Shown here: piece after piece, positions 1 through 6,914 of the stretch
Numbering within the stretch: the stretch's first letter is position 1
Layout: every line of letters begins with the position of its first letter
NCBI GenBank assembly: GCA_022448005.1
Contig: JAKUTK010000031.1
Span: 1-55,932, forward strand
Length of the DNA: 55,932 bases
Source: Pseudomonas sp.
GTDB lineage: Bacteria > Pseudomonadota > Gammaproteobacteria > Pseudomonadales > Pseudomonadaceae
Direction: 5' to 3'
Translations under genes and position numbers: made by a program
The notes under the pieces: model-generated
What the model saw: the letters and a program-made list of their open reading frames with translations, nothing else
Database searches by the model: none
What the model was told of the DNA's origin: nothing

Positions 1-18
1 TTCGTTGGTCTTGCTCAT
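1..18 (-). CDS. gabT: 4-aminobutyrate aminotransferase GabT, first six codons only
   Basis: Only the first six codons are in the window (reading MSKTNE on the minus strand); the gene continues beyond base 1. A GAGGAG ribosome binding site lies just upstream, within bases 22-29. The residues match the usual N-terminus of Pseudomonas GabT. The position directly after gabD, on the same strand, is where gabT is expected. GabT transfers the amino group of GABA to 2-oxoglutarate and yields the succinate semialdehyde that GabD oxidises. Identity rests on these few residues plus context. Confidence 0.7.
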
Positions 19-176
19 AAGCTCCTCGGTAGCCGCTCATCGTCGGCACGGGTCATGAAGAACGCCAGGCAGCGAGCGCGGCAGCATACGATGATCGACT
101 GCCGCACCTTCCCAGGCGTTCGGATTACAGTAAAACTCCGTGCATTATTTTGCACGCCTGTTTTTGGGTCGTCCGG

Positions 177-1643
177 TCAAATGCCACCCAGACACAGGTA
201 TTTGATTTCCACATATTCATCCAGCCCGTATTTCGAGCCCTCGCGGCCGAGGCCAGAGGCCTTCATGCCGCCGAACGGCGCCACCTCGGTGGAGATCACG
301 CCGGTATTGATGCCGACCATGCCGTACTCCAGCGCTTCGGCGACGCGGAACACCCGGCTCAGGTCGCGCGCATAGAAGTAGGCCGCGAGCCCGAACTCGG
401 TGTCATTGGCCTGGCGAATCACCTCGCTTTCATCGCTGAAGCGGAACAGCGGCGCCAGCGGGCCGAAGGTTTCCTCGCGTGCCACGGCCATCTCGGCGGT
501 GACGCCGCCCACCAGCGTCGGCTCGAAGAAGTTACCGCCCAGCGCATGGGGTTTGCCGCCGGTCAGCAGGGTGGCGCCCTTATCCAGCGCGTCCTGCAGA
601 TGACGCTGGACCTTGGCCACCGCAGCGGCGTCGATCAACGGGCCGGTGGTGACGCCCTCCTCCATGCCGTTACCCACATTCAGCCGCGCCACAGCGGCGG
701 CAAGTTTATCGACGAAAGCCCCGTAGATGCCGTCCTGCACGTAGATGCGGTTGGCACAGACGCAGGTCTGCCCGGCGTTGCGGTACTTGGAGATCATCGC
801 GCCCTCGACCGCCGCATCCAGATCGGCATCGTCGAAGACGATAAAGGGCGCGTTGCCGCCCAGTTCCAGCGAAAGCTTTTTCAGCGTCGGCGCGCACTGC
901 TGCATCAGGTGGATGCCCACTGCCGTCGAGCCAGTGAACGAGAGCTTGCGCACCACCGGGTTTTCGCAGAGTTCGGCACCGACTTCGCGCGAGGTAGCGG
1001 CATCGGCGGTGATCACGCTGAACAACCCGGCCGGGATGCCCGCGCGCTCGGCCAAGGCGGCCAGTGCCAACGCTGAGAAAGGCGTTTGCGGCGCCGGTTT
1101 GAGCACCATGGCGCAGCCGGCCGCCAGCGCCGGGCCGACCTTGCGGGTGATCATGGCGCTGGGGAAATTCCACGGCGTAATGGCGGCGGTCACGCCCACC
1201 GGCTCCTTCTGCACCAGAATGCGCTTGTCGCTGGTGTGCGCCGGGATCACATCGCCATACAGGCGCTTGCCTTCCTCGGCGAACCATTCAAGAAAGGAAG
1301 CGGCGTAGGCGACTTCCCCACGAGCCTCGGCCAGCGGCTTGCCCTGCTCGGCGGTCATGATCCGCGCCAGGTCTTCCTGATTCTCCAGCATCAGCTCGTA
1401 CCAGCGACGCAAGCGCGACGCTCGCTCCTTGGCGGTCAGCGAGCGCCAGGCCGGCTGCGCCATCTGTGCGGCTTCGATGGCGCGACGGGTTTCGGCGCGC
1501 CCCATGTTCGGCACCTCGCCAATCGTCTCGCCGGTGGCAGGGTTGAAGATAGCGGTGCGGCCGCCCGCATCGGCATCGCACCAGTCGCCGTTGAGGTAGG
1601 CCTGCTGGCGCAGCAGGCCGGGGTGGTCGAGTTGCAGGGTCAT
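177..1643 (-). CDS. gabD: NADP-dependent succinate-semialdehyde dehydrogenase GabD
   Basis: This 488-residue protein belongs to the aldehyde dehydrogenase superfamily and is full length for GabD. It oxidises succinate semialdehyde to succinate in the cytosol, the last step of GABA catabolism. Visible family features are PWNFP near residue 158, the general base Glu260 in LELGGNAPF and the nucleophile Cys294 in GQTCVCANR. The C-terminal PFGGMKASGLGREG motif is also present. The start lies 13 bases after the end of the permease gene agtD, and gabT follows after a 158-base gap, so the gene is probably the downstream part of the agt transport operon. The ribosome binding site is weak, which would fit coupling to agtD. 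The related glutarate semialdehyde dehydrogenase (DavD) is an alternative substrate assignment, and the agt context allows both. Confidence 0.92.
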   Translation of the reverse strand: MTLQLDHPGLLRQQAYLNGDWCDADAGGRTAIFNPATGETIGEVPNMGRAETRRAIEAAQMAQPAWRSLTAKERASRLRRWYELMLENQEDLARIMTAEQGKPLAEARGEVAYAASFLEWFAEEGKRLYGDVIPAHTSDKRILVQKEPVGVTAAITPWNFPSAMITRKVGPALAAGCAMVLKPAPQTPFSALALAALAERAGIPAGLFSVITADAATSREVGAELCENPVVRKLSFTGSTAVGIHLMQQCAPTLKKLSLELGGNAPFIVFDDADLDAAVEGAMISKYRNAGQTCVCANRIYVQDGIYGAFVDKLAAAVARLNVGNGMEEGVTTGPLIDAAAVAKVQRHLQDALDKGATLLTGGKPHALGGNFFEPTLVGGVTAEMAVAREETFGPLAPLFRFSDESEVIRQANDTEFGLAAYFYARDLSRVFRVAEALEYGMVGINTGVISTEVAPFGGMKASGLGREGSKYGLDEYVEIKYLCLGGI

Positions 1644-1656
1644 GGAAGCGTCCGGA

Positions 1657-2484
1657 TCAGGCAGGTTGTTGAGTGCGCATCTTCTCGGAGCGGCCGCGCA
1701 GCCATTCCAGGGTCAGCAGCAATGCGATGGAAAAGCCGATCAACAGGGTGGCTGCGGCGGCGATGGTCGGGCTGAGGTTTTCCCGGATACCGCTGAACAT
1801 CTGCCGCGGCAAGGTGATCTGCTCCGGGCCGGCGAGGAACAGCGTCACCACCACTTCGTCGAAGGACGTGGCGAAGGCAAACAGCGCACCGGAAATCACC
1901 CCCGGAGCAATCAGCGGCAGGGTGACGCGGAAGAATGTAGTTATGGGTGAGGCGCCCAGGCTGGCCGCGGCGCGCACCAGGTTCTGGTTGAATCCCTGCA
2001 GCGTGGCGGAGACGGTGATGATCACGAACGGCACACCCAGCACCGCGTGAACCAGGATCAGCGACAGGTAGCTGTTGCCCATGCCCAACGGGGCGAAGAA
2101 CAGGTAGCTGGCCACCCCGACAATCACCACCGGCACCACCATCGGCGAAATCAGCAAGGTCATCACCAGGGCCTTGCCGCGAAATTCGCCGCGGGTCAGA
2201 CCGATCGCCGCCAGGGTGCCGAAGACCATCGCCAGCGCCGTGGCGGCCGGGGCGATAAGCATCGAGTTCTTCAGCGAGCGCATCCAGTCGGCCGAGCTGA
2301 ACAAGGCTTCATACCAGCGCATGGAGAAGCCTTGCAGCGGATAGACGAGAAACGAGCCGGAGTTGAACGACAGCGGGACGATCACCAGCACCGGCACGAT
2401 CAGAAACAGCAGCACCAGCGCGCATAGGATGCGCAGGGTATAGAACCAGACGCGTTCGATGGGCGACATGTAGGGGCTCAGCAT
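1657..2484 (-). CDS. agtD: ABC transporter permease AgtD (PotI/PotC type)
   Basis: This 275-residue inner-membrane protein has about six hydrophobic segments, the first near residues 15-40. The EAA-type cytoplasmic loop that contacts the ATPase is seen as RAAASLGASPITTFFRVTLP. It is the second permease of a polyamine-type importer made of AgtA (ATPase), AgtB (binding protein), AgtC and AgtD. By synteny with P. aeruginosa the system imports GABA and 5-aminovalerate. The chosen ATG at 2484 has an AGGAG eight bases upstream. A later ATG (MSPIERV) is less well placed. Substrate comes from gene order and the neighbouring gabD/gabT; sequence alone would say only spermidine/putrescine-type permease. 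Confidence 0.88.
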   Translation of the reverse strand: MLSPYMSPIERVWFYTLRILCALVLLFLIVPVLVIVPLSFNSGSFLVYPLQGFSMRWYEALFSSADWMRSLKNSMLIAPAATALAMVFGTLAAIGLTRGEFRGKALVMTLLISPMVVPVVIVGVASYLFFAPLGMGNSYLSLILVHAVLGVPFVIITVSATLQGFNQNLVRAAASLGASPITTFFRVTLPLIAPGVISGALFAFATSFDEVVVTLFLAGPEQITLPRQMFSGIRENLSPTIAAAATLLIGFSIALLLTLEWLRGRSEKMRTQQPA

Positions 2485-2548
2485 GGAAAGTTCTCCTGCC
2501 CGAATTGGCGAATGGCTTGCGGTGATTGCCTGGTCAGTGCGGTCATGC

Positions 2549-3802
2549 TCAGCCCAGCCTCAGGCGGCTGGCGCCGACCAGCCAGCTGTAGACGATGTAC
2601 AGCAGCATGGTCGCCAGCAACAGCAGGCCGCCCAGCGCCGTGGCCATGCCCCAGTTGATGGTGGTGTTGGTGTAGAAGGCGACAAAGTAGCTGACCATCT
2701 GGTCGTTCGGGCTGCCGAGCAGCGCGGGGGTGATGTAGTAGCCGATGGAAATGATGAACACCAACAGGCAACCGGCGCCTACGCCCGCGAGGGTTTGCGG
2801 AAAGTACACCCGCCAGAAGCTGGCGAAGGGGTGACAGCCCAGCGAGATCGCCGCGCGCATGTAACTCGGCGAGATGTTCTTCATCACGCTGTAGATCGGC
2901 AGGATCATGAACGGCAGCAGGATGTGGACCATAGCGATGTACACGCCAGCCCGGTTGAACACCAACTGCAATGGTTCGTCGATCAGGCCCATCTTCAACA
3001 GCGCACCGTTGATCAGGCCGCTGGATTGCAACAGCACGATCCAGGCAGCAACGCGCACCAGAATCGAAGTCCAGAACGGCAGCAGCACCATGATCATCAG
3101 CAGGTTGCTTTTGCGTGCCGGCAGGTTGGCCAGCAGATACGCCAGGGGATAGGCCAGCACCAGACAAATCGCCGTGATTACCAGCCCCATCCAGAAAGTC
3201 CGGGCGAAGATGTCCAGGTAGACCGCCTGATCAGGCGATACCGATGCCAGCTCGCCCATGTCGTCGATGCGATGATCGAGAGCGGCCAACAAATAATAGG
3301 GGGTGATTGCGCTATCGTTGCGGCGAATGACCTGCCAATAGGCGGGGTCGCCCCAGCGCTCATCGAAAGCTTCCAGCGCTTCCTTGTAGGACGTCGGTAC
3401 TTCCTTGAATGGGAGCGCGCGAGCCGTCTTGGTCATCAGGCTGCGGAAACCAGCCTGCTCCATGTTCAAGCGTTTGGACAGATCACCCAGCGACTGGTTT
3501 TGCCGCGCCTCCTGCAGGTCTTCGCTGAGGGCCCGGTAAACCGACTCTTCCGGCAGGCCGCGGCCATCCCAGGCCGTAATGGCCTCGACCGTGCGCGGCA
3601 GGCTGCCCACCACCTCCGGATTATCGACGCTGCGCCAGAGCAGCGAGGCGATCGGCAGGATGAAGGTGAGCAACAAAAACACCAGAAGAGGCAGGATCAG
3701 CGCCTTGGACTTCAACCGGTTCATGCGCTCGGCACGCGCCAGCCGCCGCTTCAGGTTGGGCTCGGCGAGCTCGGGAACAGGCAAGGAGATGGCAGTAGCC
3801 AT
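2549..3802 (-). CDS. agtC: ABC transporter permease AgtC (PotH/PotB type)
   Basis: This 417-residue protein is longer than a typical PotB/PotH permease (about 280-320). The extra length is an N-terminal cytoplasmic start, a first membrane segment near residues 32-55 and a large polar loop (about 60-200) before the permease core. The core carries the EAA loop as RAAISLGCHPFASFWRVYFP. It pairs with AgtD to form the channel. The ATG at 3802 has GGAG six bases upstream. The long periplasmic loop is a known feature of this permease subgroup and might contact the binding protein, which is inference. It lies third in agtABCD. Confidence 0.87.
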   Translation of the reverse strand: MATAISLPVPELAEPNLKRRLARAERMNRLKSKALILPLLVFLLLTFILPIASLLWRSVDNPEVVGSLPRTVEAITAWDGRGLPEESVYRALSEDLQEARQNQSLGDLSKRLNMEQAGFRSLMTKTARALPFKEVPTSYKEALEAFDERWGDPAYWQVIRRNDSAITPYYLLAALDHRIDDMGELASVSPDQAVYLDIFARTFWMGLVITAICLVLAYPLAYLLANLPARKSNLLMIMVLLPFWTSILVRVAAWIVLLQSSGLINGALLKMGLIDEPLQLVFNRAGVYIAMVHILLPFMILPIYSVMKNISPSYMRAAISLGCHPFASFWRVYFPQTLAGVGAGCLLVFIISIGYYITPALLGSPNDQMVSYFVAFYTNTTINWGMATALGGLLLLATMLLYIVYSWLVGASRLRLG

Positions 3803-3880
3803 GACGAACTCCGCAAAGTGTCAGATTCCAGCGGCGCATGGCCCGCCTCAGGGCAGGCCATGCAAGGGTGCCAGGCTTGT

Positions 3881-4912
3881 TTAGCGCGCAGCCCAGGCGT
3901 TGAAACGCTGTTCCAGCTGCTCGCCGTAGTCGGCCCAGAAGGTCACGTTCATGGCCACTTGGTTGGCGATGTTTTCTGGCGTCGTAGGCATGTTTTTCAG
4001 CAGCTTCTGATCAAGCAGCTCGACCGCTTTCTTGTTTGCGGGACCGTAGGCGATGTTTTCCGAGAAGGCTTTCTGCTGCTGCGGTTGCAAGGTAAAGCTG
4101 ACGAAATCGAGCGCTGCCTTCTGATCCTTCGCACCTTTGGGGATGGCCCAGGAATCGAAGTCGTAGATGCCGCCGTCCCAGACCACTTGCAGATTGCTCT
4201 CATCCTGCACTGCGGCAATCCGACCGTTATAGGCGCTGCTCATGACCACGTCACCGGAGGCCAGAAACTGCGGCGGTTGGGCGCCCGCTTCCCACCACTG
4301 AATGCTGGGCTTGATCTGGTCAAGCTTCTTGAAGGCGCGGTCCTGCCCCTCTTTCGTCGCCAGCACCTGGTAGACGTCTTTCGGTGCAACACCATCGGCC
4401 ATCAGGGCGAACTCAAGGGTGTACTTGGCGCCCTTGCGCAGGCCGCGTTTGCCGGGGAATTTCTCGGTGTCCCAGAAATCCGCCCAACCACTCGGTGCGC
4501 TGTCGAGCTTGTCGGCGTTGTAAGCCAGCACCGTGGACCAGACGAAGAAGCCCACGCCGCAGGGCTGTATGGCGCCTTCGATGAAGTCGTCCGGGTTACC
4601 CGCTACCGCTGGATCGATTTCCTCGAACAGCCCTTCATCACAGCCGCGTGACAGCTCGGGCGATTCAACTTCCACGAGATGCCAGGACACGCTGTTGGTA
4701 TCGACCATGGCCTTTACCTTGGCCATCTCACCGTTGTATTCGCCAGCGATGATCTTGTGGTCGGTCTTGGCTTCGAAGGGTTCGTTGAAGGCCTTGATCT
4801 GCGCCTGCTTGTTGGCCCCGCCGAAGGTTACGGCGGTAATATTTTCCGCCGAGGCCTGCGCAGCGCACACCAGTCCGATGCTCAGGGCGGTCAGTTTCAG
4901 AGATTTCAGCAT
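3881..4912 (-). CDS. agtB: Periplasmic substrate-binding protein AgtB (PotD/PotF family)
   Basis: This 343-residue protein has a Sec signal peptide (basic start, hydrophobic core, cleavage after AQASA near residue 22). It is followed by a polyamine-type solute-binding fold with the typical AKVKAMVDTNSVSWHLVEVE stretch. It delivers the ligand to AgtC/AgtD. I chose the ATG at 4912 rather than the upstream ATG at 4927, because GGAG at 4922-4925 sits nine bases before 4912 and the shorter form starts directly with the signal peptide. Context (agtSR upstream, gabD/gabT downstream) argues for GABA or 5-aminovalerate as ligand rather than spermidine. Confidence 0.88.
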   Translation of the reverse strand: MLKSLKLTALSIGLVCAAQASAENITAVTFGGANKQAQIKAFNEPFEAKTDHKIIAGEYNGEMAKVKAMVDTNSVSWHLVEVESPELSRGCDEGLFEEIDPAVAGNPDDFIEGAIQPCGVGFFVWSTVLAYNADKLDSAPSGWADFWDTEKFPGKRGLRKGAKYTLEFALMADGVAPKDVYQVLATKEGQDRAFKKLDQIKPSIQWWEAGAQPPQFLASGDVVMSSAYNGRIAAVQDESNLQVVWDGGIYDFDSWAIPKGAKDQKAALDFVSFTLQPQQQKAFSENIAYGPANKKAVELLDQKLLKNMPTTPENIANQVAMNVTFWADYGEQLEQRFNAWAAR

Positions 4913-4966
4913 TGTGGTTCGCTCCATGATGCGGTTGAAAACAGCTTTCTTGCTTGCTCGCCCTGC

Positions 4967-6076
4967 TTATGCCGCCTGCAGCGGATCCAGCGCACGGACG
5001 TGTTCCACTTGCCAGCCGATCGGCACGACATCACCAACCGCCAGGGCGGGATCGAATTCTGCAATCGGTTGCTTGACGAAGAAGTCGCTGATGCCGCAGA
5101 CCTCGAGGCGAATGCGGATGTGGTCGCCGAGGTAGACGAACTCGGCGACTCGCCCGGTGAAGCGGTTCGGGCAATTGGCGCTGGCACCGTTGAGGCGCAC
5201 CCGCTCGGGCCGTATCGACAGGTTGACCGGGGCGCCAGGCACGCCGACCTTGACGGCCAGCGCCTCGACCCGCTCACCGCGGCCCAGCTCGACGGTGCAG
5301 TTGTCACCGTTGCGGCTGATCAGCCGCGCCGGCAACCGATTGTTCTCGCCGAGAAAGTTGGCAACGAAGGTATTCGCCGGCCGCTCGTAGAGCGCCCGCG
5401 GCTCATCGATCTGCTGAATTTCGCCCTGATGGAACACCGCGACCCGGTCGGACATGGTCAGCGCCTCACCCTGATCATGGGTGACATAGACCACGGTCAC
5501 ACCCAGGCTTTGGTGCAGATGCTTGATCTCCATCTGCATCTGCTCGCGCAGCTGCTTGTCCAGCGCGCCCAACGGCTCATCCATCAACACCAGCTGCGGC
5601 TCGAACACCAAGGCTCGGGCCAGCGCCACGCGCTGCTGCTGGCCGCCTGACAGCTGCGCCGGGTAACGATTGCGGAAACCTTCAAGCTGCACCATCGAGA
5701 GCGCCCGCTTGACCCTTTCCTTGACGTCGAGCTTGGGCATGCCACGCACGCTGAGGGGAAAGGCGAGGTTCTCCGAGACTGTCATGTGCGGAAACAGCGC
5801 ATAGTTCTGGAACACCATGCCCATGTCGCGCTTGTGCGGCGGCAGCTTGTTGATCGAGCGGCCGCCCAAGAGGATTTCACCGGCAGTGGGCGTCTCGAAG
5901 CCGGCCAACATCATCAGACTGGTGGTCTTGCCGGAGCCTGACGGACCGAGCAGCGTGAGGAACTCACCTTTACGGATATCCAGATTCAGGTCTTTGACGA
6001 TCAGCGCTTCGCCGTCGTAACTCTTCTGGATGCCACGAAAGCTGACCAGTACTTCGTTCGCTTGAGAATCGAGCAT
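4967..6076 (-). CDS. agtA: ABC transporter ATP-binding protein AgtA (PotA/PotG type)
   Basis: This is a 369-residue ATPase of the polyamine/iron importer class. Walker A GPSGSGKT is at about 44-51, the Q-loop follows MVFQ near 87-90, the signature LSGGQQQR is at 142-149 and Walker B LVLMDEP is at about 162-168. A TOBE-type regulatory domain fills roughly 270-365. The start at 6076 (MLDSQANE) is chosen because alignment to the family begins here and an AGGTG lies just upstream; the longer reading from 6160 adds an unrelated leader. It is the first gene of agtABCD, about 200 bases downstream of agtR, and a palindrome at 6181-6200 lies upstream. Confidence 0.9.
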   Translation of the reverse strand: MLDSQANEVLVSFRGIQKSYDGEALIVKDLNLDIRKGEFLTLLGPSGSGKTTSLMMLAGFETPTAGEILLGGRSINKLPPHKRDMGMVFQNYALFPHMTVSENLAFPLSVRGMPKLDVKERVKRALSMVQLEGFRNRYPAQLSGGQQQRVALARALVFEPQLVLMDEPLGALDKQLREQMQMEIKHLHQSLGVTVVYVTHDQGEALTMSDRVAVFHQGEIQQIDEPRALYERPANTFVANFLGENNRLPARLISRNGDNCTVELGRGERVEALAVKVGVPGAPVNLSIRPERVRLNGASANCPNRFTGRVAEFVYLGDHIRIRLEVCGISDFFVKQPIAEFDPALAVGDVVPIGWQVEHVRALDPLQAA

Positions 6077-6180
6077 GCCGCACCTGTGATCCGTTGTTCC
6101 GTAGCCACAGGTTAGGAGCCCCACGAGCCAGCGCACATCGGCAGATGGGAGTGAATACACTCAGCGAAACGGAGAGGCTG

Positions 6181-6200
6181 TTGTAGGGATTGCCCTACAA
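6181..6200. promoter_or_regulatory. Perfect 8+8 bp dyad upstream of agtA, candidate AgtR operator
   Basis: The sequence is an exact inverted repeat, TTGTAGGG-N4-CCCTACAA, centred about 114 bases upstream of the agtA start codon. It lies in the roughly 200-base gap between agtR and agtA. NarL/LuxR-type regulators bind short dyads of this size, and the only such regulator here is AgtR next door. A second smaller dyad, GAGTG-AATA-CACTC, lies at 6149-6162, with its centre 35 bases closer to agtA. Assignment to AgtR is inference from position. It is not followed by a T-run on either strand, so it is unlikely to be a terminator. Confidence 0.5.
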
Positions 6201-6280
6201 GAAACCTGTCGGCAGATACAGACCCGGTTTGCATCAGGCGCGTAGCACCGTCGCCAGCGGCCTCGTGCTTATCGTCCAGG

Positions 6281-6910
6281 TCAGACCAGCTTGTGCTCCA
6301 TGGCATAGCGGACCAGATCGGCCACGGAGTGAGCGACCAGCTTCTGCATCAAGCGCGCCTTGTGGGTGCTGATGGTCTTGCTGCTGAGGGCCAGCTTGGC
6401 CGCGATGTCGTTGACCGAATCGCCATGTACCAGTCGCTCGAACACCGAATACTCACGCTCCGACAGCAGTGCATGGGGTGGCCGGGAGTCTGTGAGACCG
6501 ACCTCGAAAACCATGCGATCCGCCAGCTCCGGATCGATATACCGGCCGCCAGCGGCAACCTTGCGCACCGCGGTCAGTAGCAGCGCCGGGTCACTGTCCT
6601 TGGTGGCATAGCCGGCAGCACCGATCTTCAGCGCCCGCGCCGCCATCTGCGCCTCGTCGTGCATCGACAACACCAGAATCGCCGGCGGCTCGCTCAGCGC
6701 GCGTATCCGCGGTATGGCTTCCAACCCGTTGACGCCCGGCATGGAGATGTCCAGCAGGACAACATCGCACGGCGTCTGCCGCAGTTGATCGAGCAGTTGC
6801 TGACCGTTGCCCGCTTCACCGATTACCTGCATGTCCTTGGCCAGTCCGATCAGCTGCTTGATCCCCTCGCGAACGATGGTGTGGTCCTCGGCGACGATTA
6901 CCCTAATCAT
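6281..6910 (-). CDS. agtR: NarL/LuxR-family response regulator AgtR
   Basis: This 209-residue protein has an N-terminal receiver domain. The acidic pair is at Glu8-Asp9, the phospho-acceptor is Asp54 in VVLLDISMPG, and the conserved Lys lies in ATKDSDP. A C-terminal LuxR-type helix-turn-helix spans about 145-205, with the core LSSKTISTHKARLMQKL. It starts four bases after agtS ends, with GGAGAG eight to nine bases before the ATG, so it is co-transcribed with its kinase. By synteny with P. aeruginosa it activates agtABCD in response to GABA/5-aminovalerate. The adjacent dyad at 6181-6200 is its likely target (inference). Confidence 0.88.
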   Translation of the reverse strand: MIRVIVAEDHTIVREGIKQLIGLAKDMQVIGEAGNGQQLLDQLRQTPCDVVLLDISMPGVNGLEAIPRIRALSEPPAILVLSMHDEAQMAARALKIGAAGYATKDSDPALLLTAVRKVAAGGRYIDPELADRMVFEVGLTDSRPPHALLSEREYSVFERLVHGDSVNDIAAKLALSSKTISTHKARLMQKLVAHSVADLVRYAMEHKLV

Positions 6911-6914
6911 GGCG

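Noticed and set aside
2483..4651. A 722-codon open frame on the plus strand opposite the agt permease and binding-protein genes
   Set aside because: It spans three well-supported genes on the other strand, its translation is rich in Gln, His and Arg without any domain, and such antisense frames are expected in high-GC DNA with this codon usage.
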